A stretch of DNA of 64,000 nt from Sporosarcina sp. BI001-red (GCF_003384035.1 NZ_QQAK01000014.1:62001-126000); one strand, 5' to 3'; counted from the first letter of the stretch, positions 25,517-34,883 are shown. The notes: a model not told the origin generated them from the sequence alone. Made by a program: numbers and translations.

Positions 25517-27469
25517 TTAGCTTGATGGATTCTTTGTTGAAACACTCTGTATCGGTGGGGGCGCTTCTCCAGGTATCAGTGACTTTGTTTTCCCATGATC
25601 CTCACTGAATCGCATCTCTATTTTCTGGTGCTGAACCTCTTCCTCACCTTTTTCGTCCGCAATCCGTTCCTTAGCACGTTCAATCTGTTTAATAGGATGA
25701 GAGAGTGCAACGATCGTATCTCCTGCTACTGCTTGCAACTCTTCGGTTGGCGTGTAGAATTCCACACTTCCATCCTCCCGTAAAATATAAAGTAACACCG
25801 ACCGATCGTCCCGCTCTCGCAAATATTGAGTGTATCCGTACTGTTTAGAAAGCACCGTTTTGCGGAATACATGCCCCGAATTCATGCGTTCTTCCAAATC
25901 ATAGATCGATAATGCAGGTGTGAATAACGTCCGCCCACCTGTTACGTTAAACGACTCTACCCCTTCACCCACATGGAATTTTGTTTGAAATAAATTCTGC
26001 CGTCCTACGTCATACAGGAAATCCGCGCAAATATGGGCATTGTACGTATCGGCTTTTGTCATTGCGAGCATGTATCGATACGGCGACAAGTCTAGCGTGT
26101 ACTCTGTTTGCTCCGTTAAAATATCACCCACATGACTGGACAAGCCAAGGTTCCGTGCATGAGATAAGCCCGCCCACGAAGTATCCATCAACAGAACTTC
26201 ATTGCCTGTATCTTGAATGGACTGCGCAAGTTCTGCAGCAAATCTCGTCCCTCCGACGAAGAGCACGCCAGATTCATCTGTTGTTGTCAAATTCAAACGA
26301 CGGGCAAACGGGCCAATTGTAAATCCATGTAATACAACGGTAGAAAGTACAAGTGCAAAAGTAAGGGCAGTAAGGAGCTCCGCATCTTTGTATCCATTTT
26401 CGAGCAGTATGGATGCGAAATAGCCTGATACTGTAAGCGCAACGATTCCACGTGGGGCCACCCATCCAATCAAGTTCTTTTCCCGGTTCGATAAATCCGT
26501 ACCTACCGTCGATATCCAAATTGACAACGGACGGACAACGAATAACATGGCCGCAACATAGGTAATAATATGCCAGTCAAAAATCTCAATGAGTACGTGG
26601 GGATTTAACGAAGCTGTCAACATTACAAAAATCCCTGAAATGAGTAGCACGGAAATGTTCTCTTTAAATTGACGGATATCATGGATGGACGTCAAGTGCA
26701 TATTGGCCATCACAATCCCCATCGCAGTTACGGCGAGCAGTCCCGTTTCATGCATGAGTTCATCTGATACGACAAATGTAAACAAAACAACTGCAAATAG
26801 CACGGGAGCTTTCAGAAATTCGGGCACTAAACCCTTTTCAAATGCATACCCAAGAATACGTGCAGACGCCCAGCCGACGAATACAGCGAAAGCAGAGGCT
26901 GCAACGAATAACCCAAGTGCTGCGAAAGTAGCCTGCCCATTGACGAATTTTATGAATTCAAACGCAAATACAGCAAGTAATGCGCCGAATGGATCGACGA
27001 TAATGCCTTCCCATTTTAGGAGTGCTGCTGCGCGTGGCTTCAGTTTTGCCTGCCTAAGCATTGGTAAAATCACGGTTGGTCCAGTAACGATGAACAATCC
27101 GCCAATAATGAACGCAACTGTCCAAGAAAGTCCTGCCAAGTAATGGGCCGCCAAGGAGCCTGCAACCCAGGCAATGAACGCACCAAACGTTACGATGCGC
27201 ATAAGCGGCTTGCTGAATCCTTTAATTTCACGAAAATCTAGATTGAGACTTCCTTCAAATAATATTATCGCAACTGCAAATGAGATAATCGGACTAAATA
27301 GTTCTCCCAACGTTTCTTTCGGGTTGATGAATCCGAACACGGGTCCAACTATCAAACCTGCAATCGCCATGACGACAATCGCAGGAAGACGGTATCTCCA
27401 CGCAACCCACTGAGAGAGGATGCCGATGAACACAACGAGCATAAGGTCTGCAGCTATAGATCCGAACAT
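25517..27469 (-). CDS. CPA1-type monovalent cation/proton antiporter with TrkA domains
   Basis: The 650-residue protein has about 12 transmembrane helices (1-400) of the Na+/H+ exchanger fold, with AIILFEGSLNL and GPTVILPMLRQ and WEGIIVDPFGALLAV carrying the conserved acidic residues. A cytoplasmic TrkA-N Rossmann domain (SGVLFVGGTRFAAELAQS, about 405-520) and a TrkA-C domain (about 560-615) follow. These nucleotide-binding domains suggest gating by NAD(H) or a cyclic dinucleotide. It should exchange Na+ or K+ for protons. GGAG precedes the ATG. Divergent from the PseG-like gene. Confidence 0.9.
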   Translation of the reverse strand: MFGSIAADLMLVVFIGILSQWVAWRYRLPAIVVMAIAGLIVGPVFGFINPKETLGELFSPIISFAVAIILFEGSLNLDFREIKGFSKPLMRIVTFGAFIAWVAGSLAAHYLAGLSWTVAFIIGGLFIVTGPTVILPMLRQAKLKPRAAALLKWEGIIVDPFGALLAVFAFEFIKFVNGQATFAALGLFVAASAFAVFVGWASARILGYAFEKGLVPEFLKAPVLFAVVLFTFVVSDELMHETGLLAVTAMGIVMANMHLTSIHDIRQFKENISVLLISGIFVMLTASLNPHVLIEIFDWHIITYVAAMLFVVRPLSIWISTVGTDLSNREKNLIGWVAPRGIVALTVSGYFASILLENGYKDAELLTALTFALVLSTVVLHGFTIGPFARRLNLTTTDESGVLFVGGTRFAAELAQSIQDTGNEVLLMDTSWAGLSHARNLGLSSHVGDILTEQTEYTLDLSPYRYMLAMTKADTYNAHICADFLYDVGRQNLFQTKFHVGEGVESFNVTGGRTLFTPALSIYDLEERMNSGHVFRKTVLSKQYGYTQYLRERDDRSVLLYILREDGSVEFYTPTEELQAVAGDTIVALSHPIKQIERAKERIADEKGEEEVQHQKIEMRFSEDHGKTKSLIPGEAPPPIQSVSTKNPSS

Positions 27470-27660
27470 TGGAATTCGCCACTCCTATCGACTTGAAATT
27501 TCGTACTAGTGTACCACACCCACTCTATGAAACCACTTTTTTGTAGTTTTGGGATGACAATCCGATGGCATATTCCTCATCTTGTTCCCACTGAAGCATA
27601 CTCACGTCTTTCCCCCACTCAAACTGGTGACTCATCAAAAGCATGAAAAGACGCTGCTCC

Positions 27661-27880
27661 TAATCATAGACTATGGAAATTGATCATAAAACTGCGAATC
27701 TGATCATAAATCATGGATTCTGCTCATAAAACTTGAAATCTGATCATAAACCATGAAAATCCGCTCATAACTCTCAGAATGTGATCATAAATCTGGATTT
27801 CCGCTCATAAATCATAAAATGTGATCATAACTCCACGATTTCGCTCATAACTCTTAGAGTCTAGATATAACCTTTAGTGA
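27661..27880. repeat. 40-bp repeat family in reverse orientation (11 half-units)
   Basis: Half-units TGATCATAAA and CGCTCATAA lie every 20 nt from 27661, with a 1-nt shift near 27760. They are the reverse complement of the TTATGATCA/TTATGAGCG half-units elsewhere, and are more diverged. The array sits in the 520-bp divergent gap between the antiporter and PseG-like genes; I see no gene there. Confidence 0.88.
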
Positions 27881-27991
27881 ATATCCTTTTCACCACACCA
27901 AAAGCGTCACCAGAAAATACATTCATTAGAATTCCTCATAACTCCATCCTCCTCTTCATAGACTGGGAGGTGAAGAGACTGCATAGAAAGG

Positions 27992-29044
27992 ATGATTCCT
28001 ATTACGACTCAAACAAATAAGCTGGTTGCGATCTGTCTTTCATCTACAGAAGAAAAAAATGGCTATCCTTTACGGAGAGCGTTACGAATTGCTGAAGAAC
28101 TGTCTTCTGAAGCAACGATTGTTTTCATCACAGATGCCCCTAACCCGGAGCTACCAAGTTCTTATCGGGTTATGGAGGCGAGTAACCATCGTACTCTTCT
28201 TCAAGTTGTGTCCTTTTTGAAACCCGATCTTCTCATACGTGATACGGGCAACACCGTAAAAGAAGAGATCGAGGCGATTTGCAAGCTCGTTCCTTCTATC
28301 TTACATTTCGATGATTTTGGAGAAGGCGGACATGCCGCAGACTTCGTTATCCAAACATTATATGGAGAAAACGTGATGGACGTTACCGATCAATTTAAAA
28401 CGGGAATCCGAACATTCATGACAGATCCACGTTGTGCAGAGTTACGCACAAAACGGGATCAGCAAACGTTCGGGGATCCCCCTCGCCTGCTGATCGCGTT
28501 CGGGGAGAAAGATCCGGGCAACTTAACGTTCCGGGCGTTCCGTCATGTAATGAACTTGCAAATCCCACTGAATGTAACGGTTTTGCTCGGGAAGTCGTAT
28601 GAACACGATGCGGGTACTCTCCAAATGATGGCGCTGAGCCGAAGAAATACGATTGTCAAAAAAGCTCCACATGACTTCCTTGATTTAGTATCTGAAGCTG
28701 ATATTGTGCTCTGTGGAGGAGGCTACATGCCTTATGATGTGGCAAGTATCGGCGTGCCGTGCATCGTACTCGCACAAAGTACGTTTGAATCCGATTTGCA
28801 ATTCCCGAATGACCGAGATGGGTTCTCACATTTAGGACTAGGGCGCAAAGTGAAGCAATCTAATCTATTAAACGCGATTATGGAGCCCCTCTTACACGAT
28901 TCGCTCCGGAAGCGCGACATCGATCGTCAGCTTGCCTTGCCACTTGGAGAAGAAGCAGATACTGTGTTTGAAACGGTCAACTACTTACTGGATCATCCGA
29001 AACGGGACGTCCCCGGCAAACCTCTACGTGATGTGGTAAACTGA
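27992..29044 (+). CDS. PseG/SpsG-like GT-B fold protein
   Basis: The 350-residue protein has two Rossmann-like halves. YPLRRALRIAEEL begins the N-terminal half, SILHFDDFGEGGHAADFVIQT ends it, and RLLIAFGEKDPGNLTFRAFRH followed by EADIVLCGGGYMPYDVASIGVP forms the nucleotide-sugar-binding C-terminal half. This is the pattern of PseG, which hydrolyses UDP-sugar in pseudaminic acid synthesis, and of MurG-like transferases. No pse or other sugar genes adjoin, so the substrate is unknown. ATG 27992 abuts a GAAAGG site; a nearby unusual start cannot be excluded. Confidence 0.7.
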   Translation: MIPITTQTNKLVAICLSSTEEKNGYPLRRALRIAEELSSEATIVFITDAPNPELPSSYRVMEASNHRTLLQVVSFLKPDLLIRDTGNTVKEEIEAICKLVPSILHFDDFGEGGHAADFVIQTLYGENVMDVTDQFKTGIRTFMTDPRCAELRTKRDQQTFGDPPRLLIAFGEKDPGNLTFRAFRHVMNLQIPLNVTVLLGKSYEHDAGTLQMMALSRRNTIVKKAPHDFLDLVSEADIVLCGGGYMPYDVASIGVPCIVLAQSTFESDLQFPNDRDGFSHLGLGRKVKQSNLLNAIMEPLLHDSLRKRDIDRQLALPLGEEADTVFETVNYLLDHPKRDVPGKPLRDVVN

Positions 29045-29073
29045 GGGAAACTGCACCGGGGAGGACAACAAAC

Positions 29074-29256
29074 ATGACAAAATCACAAATCGAGTCTGAA
29101 ATCGTAGAACTCAAAATGGATTACATCAGTCTTCAAGGCGACATTGAAAAACTGGAGTCCACTGGACACGGTGACTCTGTCCAAAAAGCCGAATCCCGCC
29201 TCGCTAAAATGGAGGAACGTCTCGCTGAACTTAATCAGCAGCTCGCTGCCTTTTGA
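29074..29256 (+). CDS. SE1832 family protein
   Basis: A 60-residue, strongly helical protein, TKSQIESEIVELKMDYISLQGDIEKLESTGHGD then a heptad-rich KAESRLAKMEERLAELNQQLA. It matches the small SE1832 family of Staphylococcus and Planococcaceae, whose function is unknown. Coiled-coil dimerisation is likely. It lies 29 bp after the PseG-like gene with a GGGGAGG site and shares its transcript up to the terminator. Confidence 0.82.
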   Translation: MTKSQIESEIVELKMDYISLQGDIEKLESTGHGDSVQKAESRLAKMEERLAELNQQLAAF

Positions 29257-29322
29257 ATACACATTCATTAAGATAAACATGCATCCTATTCCTACCGTAT
29301 TATTCGGAGATAGGTGCAAACT

Positions 29323-29359
29323 AAAATCCTCTCACCTACAATAGGTAAGAGGACTTTTT
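29323..29359. terminator. Terminator between convergent genes
   Basis: AAATCCTCTCACCTA pairs with TAGGTAAGAGGACTT (two G-T or mismatched pairs) around CAA, followed by TTT. Confidence 0.88.
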
Positions 29360-29383
29360 GTCGTCTAGCGGTGCCCTATCCGA

Positions 29384-30859
29384 TTAATATGAAGTCAATT
29401 TCAACCACTCCTGCAACGCATAAATGATACGCTGCGGACGAGTGAATTTGTTCTGATATTCTTCCATATCAAGTGTAAAAAGAGCATCTTCGTTATTCCA
29501 CAATCGTTCGAAATAGGCATCTAACTTACCTGCTAGTTCGCTGTCGGTCGGTGCGACGACATACAAATCATTCTCCAAATTATAATTATCGAGAGTCCGC
29601 TCTGTTAAATTCGCAGATCCATTTAAAATATGCATGTCGTCGCCCCGTTCGATCATAACGAGTTTTGTGTGGTACTGGCCAACGACGGTATTGTACCACC
29701 GAACTTCAATTGCTCCATCGCTATCTTCAACAAGCTTTTGTACGACGGGACGATTGGGAAGACCTGACTTTTGGTTACCAAAAGAGTTCTGATTTGGATC
29801 TAAGATGAGCTTCACTTCCACACCGCGTTTTGCAGCATCCGTTACTTCCTTCACAACATCCGGTTCTGCAATGAAGAACATTCCCATCCGGATTCGGTCA
29901 CCGGATTGCGTAGCAGTGAGTTCATCCATCAATACGTCTTTAATTTTCTTCTCAGTTACGTATTGAACAGCGTACTCTCCGTCCTTAGGCTCTTCAGCCT
30001 TTATGCGTGGGAGTGTTTGACCGGTATTCCCTGTCGTATAATTCAGTACTGCTTCTTCAGCTTCTAACAAATCATTAATGATGGGACCGGACACTTTAAG
30101 TGCTACATTTCCATGGAATCCACTTGCATCATGCGGATTGGAAGAAGTTACGAGTCCTGCCTTTTCCGTTGCAATCACTTTACGATGATTCGATTTCACA
30201 TTCAGCAATTCAACATATGATGCTAACCGGAATTTAGGCGCTTCAGACGCCATCGCGTTCGTTATCCAACCTTTCCCTCCAATATCCCCCCATCTGAATA
30301 GTGTTCGGTACAATCCTGAATAGAGCGGCATCGAATCTCGTAATGGTTCCAAATCGGTATACACGACTTCAACTCCTGCATCCTTTAACTTGCCAAACCA
30401 TTTCGATTCATAGGAACCATACCCGTTATTGAGCGGATCTGTGATGAATACAATCGGCATGTCAGGACGAGCTTTCTTTTTCTCCACCAACTTCTTCGTG
30501 ATCGTTTCAGCAATCTTAGGGAAGTCGAGATCTTCATCTGAATAATGATCCATCAAAAAAAAGTCCAGCACGATAAATTCATCGGCTTCATCAATCATTG
30601 AATATACTTCATCAAAAATATTCAGTTCATGCTTCATGTCGTCTTTCTTCTTGTCCTTTGAGTATGTTAGATCCGCGAACATTTCCACGTCATCTGTCCG
30701 GTGAACTTTCCCTGCATAACTAACTCCTTTAGGAAGTTGCTTATATGTATGATACAAAATGACGGCGATATAAACGAGCAAAAATACGCCTAGTAGTATC
30801 CAGATGATGCGCCTTTGCTTTTTCGTAAACCACTTGTGCTTCTTTTTCTTTTTTGCCAT
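29384..30859 (-). CDS. Membrane-anchored phospholipase D-like protein with HKE motifs
   Basis: The 491-residue protein has a basic N-terminus, one transmembrane helix (about 17-38), and two PLD-type half-domains facing outward. The HKD motifs read HRKVIATE (with SSNPHD) and HTKLVMIE (with NGSANLTERTLDNYNLEND). In both, the usual Asp is Glu; His and Lys are kept. Cardiolipin synthases and surface PLDs are the nearest known relatives, and a phosphodiester transferase acting at the membrane surface is inferred. It is a single-gene unit with GGGGGT before its ATG. Confidence 0.8.
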   Translation of the reverse strand: MAKKKKKHKWFTKKQRRIIWILLGVFLLVYIAVILYHTYKQLPKGVSYAGKVHRTDDVEMFADLTYSKDKKKDDMKHELNIFDEVYSMIDEADEFIVLDFFLMDHYSDEDLDFPKIAETITKKLVEKKKARPDMPIVFITDPLNNGYGSYESKWFGKLKDAGVEVVYTDLEPLRDSMPLYSGLYRTLFRWGDIGGKGWITNAMASEAPKFRLASYVELLNVKSNHRKVIATEKAGLVTSSNPHDASGFHGNVALKVSGPIINDLLEAEEAVLNYTTGNTGQTLPRIKAEEPKDGEYAVQYVTEKKIKDVLMDELTATQSGDRIRMGMFFIAEPDVVKEVTDAAKRGVEVKLILDPNQNSFGNQKSGLPNRPVVQKLVEDSDGAIEVRWYNTVVGQYHTKLVMIERGDDMHILNGSANLTERTLDNYNLENDLYVVAPTDSELAGKLDAYFERLWNNEDALFTLDMEEYQNKFTRPQRIIYALQEWLKLTSY

Positions 30860-30931
30860 CCCAATACCCCCGCTTCAAGTCCGTCACTGTAGCATTCCCC
30901 TTCTATCCATCTTACAAACTCCGTGCAAAAC

Positions 30932-30960
30932 AAAAAAACTCCCCCTATTGTAGGAGAAGT
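30932..30960 (-). terminator. Terminator of the ECF sigma gene
   Basis: On the - strand ACTTCTCC and GGGGGAGT form a stem with G-T pairs, followed by seven Ts. Confidence 0.75.
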
Positions 30961-30975
30961 CCAAAATCGTTATTA

Positions 30976-31521
30976 TCACGCAATCACAAGTTCGTTGACA
31001 GACTGATCTTGCGTTAATAGCTCTTTTAAATACTTTTTCGCACGGAACAGACGGGATTTCACCGTTCCAATAGATACTTGCATCATTTCAGCAATTTCAA
31101 TGAGAGAGTATTGGTTCACATAAAAGTACTCAATTGTTGTTTTATAAATTCCATCGAGTTCATCGATCTTACTGCGAACCGCCGCACGGAGATCCTGTTT
31201 CTCTACGATTTCGCCTGGAAGTGGACTGCCACTTGGCACTAAATCGAGCAATGGGATATCCAACGTATCTGGCTGATTCATAACATACTTGCTGCGCCGG
31301 ACGTCTTTACGATACCGATCTCTGAATGTATTCATACAAATCGTCGTCAACCAAGCTTTCATGCGGTCTACGCCTTCCATACGATCGCTCGTGCGGACTA
31401 CCTTGACCCAAACGTCTTGCATGAGATCTTCAGCTTCTTCTTTATTACGTGTCAATTTCAAACATAAGTGATATAAGTATCTGCCATATTCATCATGCAA
31501 TTCATTAAGTGTTGGTTTCAT
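30976..31521 (-). CDS. ECF-type RNA polymerase sigma factor
   Basis: A 181-residue two-domain sigma factor. Region 2 (YLYHLCLKLTRNKEEAEDLMQDVWVKVVR... AWLTTICMNTFRDRYRK) and region 4 (YFYVNQYSLIEIAEMMQVSIGTVKSRLFRAKKYLKE) are intact. ECF factors direct RNA polymerase to promoters of envelope or metal stress genes and are usually encoded with a membrane anti-sigma factor. No such gene adjoins on either side, so control must differ or the partner is elsewhere. GGAGG precedes the ATG. A palindrome lies at 31603-31622 upstream. Confidence 0.9.
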   Translation of the reverse strand: MKPTLNELHDEYGRYLYHLCLKLTRNKEEAEDLMQDVWVKVVRTSDRMEGVDRMKAWLTTICMNTFRDRYRKDVRRSKYVMNQPDTLDIPLLDLVPSGSPLPGEIVEKQDLRAAVRSKIDELDGIYKTTIEYFYVNQYSLIEIAEMMQVSIGTVKSRLFRAKKYLKELLTQDQSVNELVIA

Positions 31522-31602
31522 CCGTTAACGCCTCCGTGTTCTAGCTGTTACGTTTAGTATGCACTAGAACAATCGGTTGAACTATCGGAGTTTCTTTCAG
31601 TT

Positions 31603-31622
31603 ACCTTACAAACGTGTAAGGT
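31603..31622. promoter_or_regulatory. Inverted repeat upstream of the ECF sigma gene
   Basis: ACCTTACA-AACG-TGTAAGGT is a perfect 8-bp inverted repeat about 80 nt before the sigma start and 10 nt after the stop of the CBS gene. It has no T run, so an operator is more likely than a terminator. Confidence 0.5.
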
Positions 31623-31631
31623 TTCTGTATA

Positions 31632-32882
31632 TTAGGATTCATCATCTATTAGTTCTTCTGGGCGACGTATAATACGAAGTCGTACGATTCGGTTGCGATC
31701 CATCTCTTCGATTTCAAACAATAAAGGACCATATGTGAAACGTTCTCCAGTTTCCGGTACATGATCCAGCTCTTGGAACGCAAATCCGCCGATTGTTTCG
31801 TTCTCTGTCGGTAAATCGATTCCTAGTAGTCTTACTGCCTCGTCGATTTCAAGACGTCCCTGACAAACGAGTGTGTCTTCTGTATGTTCATAGACCATTG
31901 CGTCTTCAGCTTCGTCGGTTTCATCTTCAATTTCCTGCCCAATCATTTCTTCAATAATATCTTCGTGTGTGACGATACCAAGTGTTCCACCATACTCGTC
32001 CAATACAATCGCCATATGCTTCTTGTGGGCAAGCATCATTTTAAATACTTTCTCGACACTCGCAGTCTGGACGACAAACAATGGATCGTGGTCAATCATG
32101 TCTTTGAATGGTTCTTGCGGAGTGATGGACCATTCGATTAACCGCTTGGAATAGAAGATACCGATAATCTTATCGATACTTTCTTCATAGATCGGATATC
32201 GTGTATAGAAATACTCAAGCACCGTACTACGAACTTCTTCATAACTTGAATCGAGCGGTAAGGCAACGACGTCTGTCCGGTGGGTTCCCATGACGTCTGA
32301 TACGTCTTTTTCCGGAAAGTCGAGAACTCCTTTTAAGCGCAACGATTCATCTTGTTGGAACGTTCCTTCAGTTGACGCGAGATCAACCATTGAACGAAGA
32401 TCTTCTTTAGTTAGTGTCGCTTCTGTCACTTTCCCTTTAGATAAGATGCGAATGAACATATTGGTGAAAAGCGCCAGTAGATAGGTGAGTGGGGTCAACA
32501 ACTTAACAATCACCCGGATTACAGGCGCTACCGTATACGCTAACTTGTCCGCAAACGTTGCGGCAATCGTCTTCGGTAATACTTCGCCAAAAATGATTAG
32601 GACAACGGTTAATATTCCTGTCATGAAACCAACGTTCAGTCCCTTGTCATAAGCAATCATTGTCACAATTGTCGGCATCATGATATTCGCTATATTGTTA
32701 CCAATTAAGATTGCTGTAATCATTCGATCTGGTTTCGAAACGAGGGCGCGGAGCCTGATTGCCTGAGGGTCTCCTTGCTCTGCACGCATTTGGATTTTCA
32801 TCCGGTTAACGGCAGTTAGTGCAGTTTCACTTCCTGATAAGAAAAATGACATCATCAAAAAGAAAGCAAGTGCGATGAACAA
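31632..32882 (-). CDS. CorC/HlyC-type CNNM membrane protein with CBS pair
   Basis: A protein of about 416 residues: an N-terminal CNNM domain with three or four helices (SGSETALTAVNRMK, IGNNIANIMMPT, FGEVLPKTIAATFAD), a tandem CBS module (DVMGTHRTDVVALPLDSSYEEV; LDEYGGTLGIVTHEDIIEEMIG), and a C-terminal CorC_HlyC transporter-associated domain. Such proteins are linked to Mg2+ or Na+ export; the hemolysin name is historical. TTG at 32882 after GGAGGAATCGC is preferred to an ATG 15 codons upstream that lacks a site and would add a charged stretch. Confidence 0.87.
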   Translation of the reverse strand: MFIALAFFLMMSFFLSGSETALTAVNRMKIQMRAEQGDPQAIRLRALVSKPDRMITAILIGNNIANIMMPTIVTMIAYDKGLNVGFMTGILTVVLIIFGEVLPKTIAATFADKLAYTVAPVIRVIVKLLTPLTYLLALFTNMFIRILSKGKVTEATLTKEDLRSMVDLASTEGTFQQDESLRLKGVLDFPEKDVSDVMGTHRTDVVALPLDSSYEEVRSTVLEYFYTRYPIYEESIDKIIGIFYSKRLIEWSITPQEPFKDMIDHDPLFVVQTASVEKVFKMMLAHKKHMAIVLDEYGGTLGIVTHEDIIEEMIGQEIEDETDEAEDAMVYEHTEDTLVCQGRLEIDEAVRLLGIDLPTENETIGGFAFQELDHVPETGERFTYGPLLFEIEEMDRNRIVRLRIIRRPEELIDDES

Positions 32883-33071
32883 GAGCGATTCCTCCCGAAA
32901 ATTTCTGGTTCGTTTCGATTTGCACATATAGACGTATATCTAAGGGTTGAGGTTGCAAACCTAAGACGGCTACAATTTGAATCCGATTTCATAGCTGTTG
33001 AAATAGTATAGCATAAGTACTAGAAAGAAACGGATTCAGAAGTCTCCTCTTTTTCGAATTCACTCCAATTC

Positions 33072-33226
33072 TGCTATACTCAAGGAATCAGCATCGTCTC
33101 AGCGGACGCACTCTTTTTGGGGGTCCACTCAAATAGATGGAGTCACTGTCGGCGAATGATAGGTTTCAGATTGCTTTCTGACTGCAACCTCGCATTTATC
33201 CAATTAAACCGAAAAGGGGTAATTTC
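33072..33226 (+). promoter_or_regulatory. Extended -10 promoter and leader of the dipeptidase gene
   Basis: TGCTATACT at 33072-33080 is an extended -10 element with a poor -35. It predicts a leader of about 140 nt. The leader holds an AGGTT..CAG / CTG..AACCT stem near 33161-33190 that could be structured. I do not recognise a riboswitch class. The remaining stretch 32883-33071 shows no gene. Confidence 0.4.
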
Positions 33227-34624
33227 ATGGCAACGCTTGACCAATTGAATGAGTACTTTGAAAAGAATCGCGACACGCATCTGAATCAGATGAAGGGGTT
33301 TTTAAGTATCCCGAGTATCAGCGCGTTATCTGAGAACAAAGCTGATATGCAAAAAGCGGCGGAGTGGCTGTCTACTTCGTTCAAAGAAGCAGGTCTTGAA
33401 AACATCTCCATTGAAACTACAAAAGGACATCCGGTCGTTTACGCAGACTGGCTACATGCAGAAGGTCAGCCCACGATCCTAATTTACGGTCACTATGACG
33501 TGCAACCTGTTGACCCATTGCACTTATGGGAAAGCGCTCCGTTTGAGCCAGAAATCCGTGATGAGAAAATGTTCGCTCGTGGATCTACTGACGACAAAGG
33601 ACAAGTGTTTATGCACGTTAAAGCGGTTGAAGCACTTATGCAGTTGGACGGTAAATTACCACTTAACGTAAAGTTCATCATTGAAGGTGAAGAAGAAGTC
33701 GGAAGTCCGAATCTTGTTCCGTTTATTAACGACAATAAAGAGAAGTTAGCTGCTGATACGCTAGTCATTTCGGATACGGCACTTCATGCACCTGGTCAGC
33801 CCGCAATCTGTTATGCACTACGTGGTTTAAGCGGTGTACAAATTGACGTCTACGGTGCTAAAAGCGACTTGCACTCAGGCGTATACGGTGGCGGTATCCA
33901 GAACCCAATACACGCAGTTGCCGAGATTTTGGCATCATTCCATGACCAGGAAGGAACGATTGCTGTAGAAGGCTTCTACGACAATGTTCGGAATTTGAAC
34001 GAAGAGGAACGTCAAGCTTACAGAGATCTAAACTTCGATGAAAATGGACTTAAAAAGGAAATTGGTGTTTCCGAGCTGTTTGGAGAACCTGGTTATTCGT
34101 TCCTTGAACGTACTTCTGCCCGTCCAACGCTTGAAGTAAACGGCGTATTCGGCGGTTTCAGCGGTGAAGGCATCAAGACCGTTTTACCTGCAGAAGCGGG
34201 CGCGAAAATTACGTGTCGCCTCGTTCCGGATCAAGATCCAGCGGAAATCGTTGAAAAATTGAAAGCACATGTTGAAAAGTACAAGCCTGAAGGTGTTAAC
34301 GTGACGGTCACACCGTTTGACCAAGGACGTCCGTTCATCACACCATTCGATCATCCAGCACTTAAAGCAGCAAGTGACTCTTATGAAAAAATTTACAACG
34401 TGCCGACTGTGTATACACGTGGTGGCGGATCGATTCCAATCGTTGCTGACTTCGATGAAATTCTCGGCCTACCTGTTGTCCTCATGGGCTTCGGTCTTGA
34501 AACAGAAAACTTACACGGACCTAACGAACACTTAACCCTTGAAAACTTCGACAAAGGATTACGCGTACTAGGCGACTATTACCAGTCACTCTCTGCCTTA
34601 TCAAAAGATGAGCTGAAGAAATAA
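33227..34624 (+). CDS. M20 family dipeptidase
   Basis: A 465-residue zinc peptidase. The metal-site motifs are ILIYGHYDVQP, RGSTDDKGQ, the catalytic EGEEEVGSPN, and a C-terminal FGLETENLHGPNEH with the last His ligand; GVYGGGIQNP lies in the lid domain. The closest functional group is the cytosolic CNDP-like dipeptidase/Cys-Gly peptidase set; the preferred dipeptide is unknown. There is no signal peptide. AAAAGGGG precedes the ATG. It is monocistronic with a terminator. Confidence 0.92.
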   Translation: MATLDQLNEYFEKNRDTHLNQMKGFLSIPSISALSENKADMQKAAEWLSTSFKEAGLENISIETTKGHPVVYADWLHAEGQPTILIYGHYDVQPVDPLHLWESAPFEPEIRDEKMFARGSTDDKGQVFMHVKAVEALMQLDGKLPLNVKFIIEGEEEVGSPNLVPFINDNKEKLAADTLVISDTALHAPGQPAICYALRGLSGVQIDVYGAKSDLHSGVYGGGIQNPIHAVAEILASFHDQEGTIAVEGFYDNVRNLNEEERQAYRDLNFDENGLKKEIGVSELFGEPGYSFLERTSARPTLEVNGVFGGFSGEGIKTVLPAEAGAKITCRLVPDQDPAEIVEKLKAHVEKYKPEGVNVTVTPFDQGRPFITPFDHPALKAASDSYEKIYNVPTVYTRGGGSIPIVADFDEILGLPVVLMGFGLETENLHGPNEHLTLENFDKGLRVLGDYYQSLSALSKDELKK

Positions 34625-34633
34625 ATCCTTTAC

Positions 34634-34668
34634 ACCCCCTATTGCGATTTCACGTAATAGGGGTTTTT
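34634..34668 (+). terminator. Dipeptidase terminator
   Basis: CCCCTATT pairs with AATAGGGG, followed by TTTTT. Confidence 0.88.
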
Positions 34669-34850
34669 AGTTGGGATTAGTAGGTATGCACTACGAATCG
34701 TAGCTTTTCATGACACCCTTCCATACTTTAAACTATTTCTCTTTCTGATAAATTCTTTGATAATGCCGATTCTTTTTTGCAGATGAATGAAACGAAGCAG
34801 AGGTTAAACAGCCTCGCCAATGTGACCCAACGTGTTTTGACCCATAACGC

Positions 34851-34883
34851 AAAAAAACCTCTTCCAATCTTACAGAAGAGGTT
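34851..34883 (-). terminator. Nitroreductase terminator
   Basis: On the - strand AACCTCTTC pairs with GAAGAGGTT and a run of Ts follows. Confidence 0.88.
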
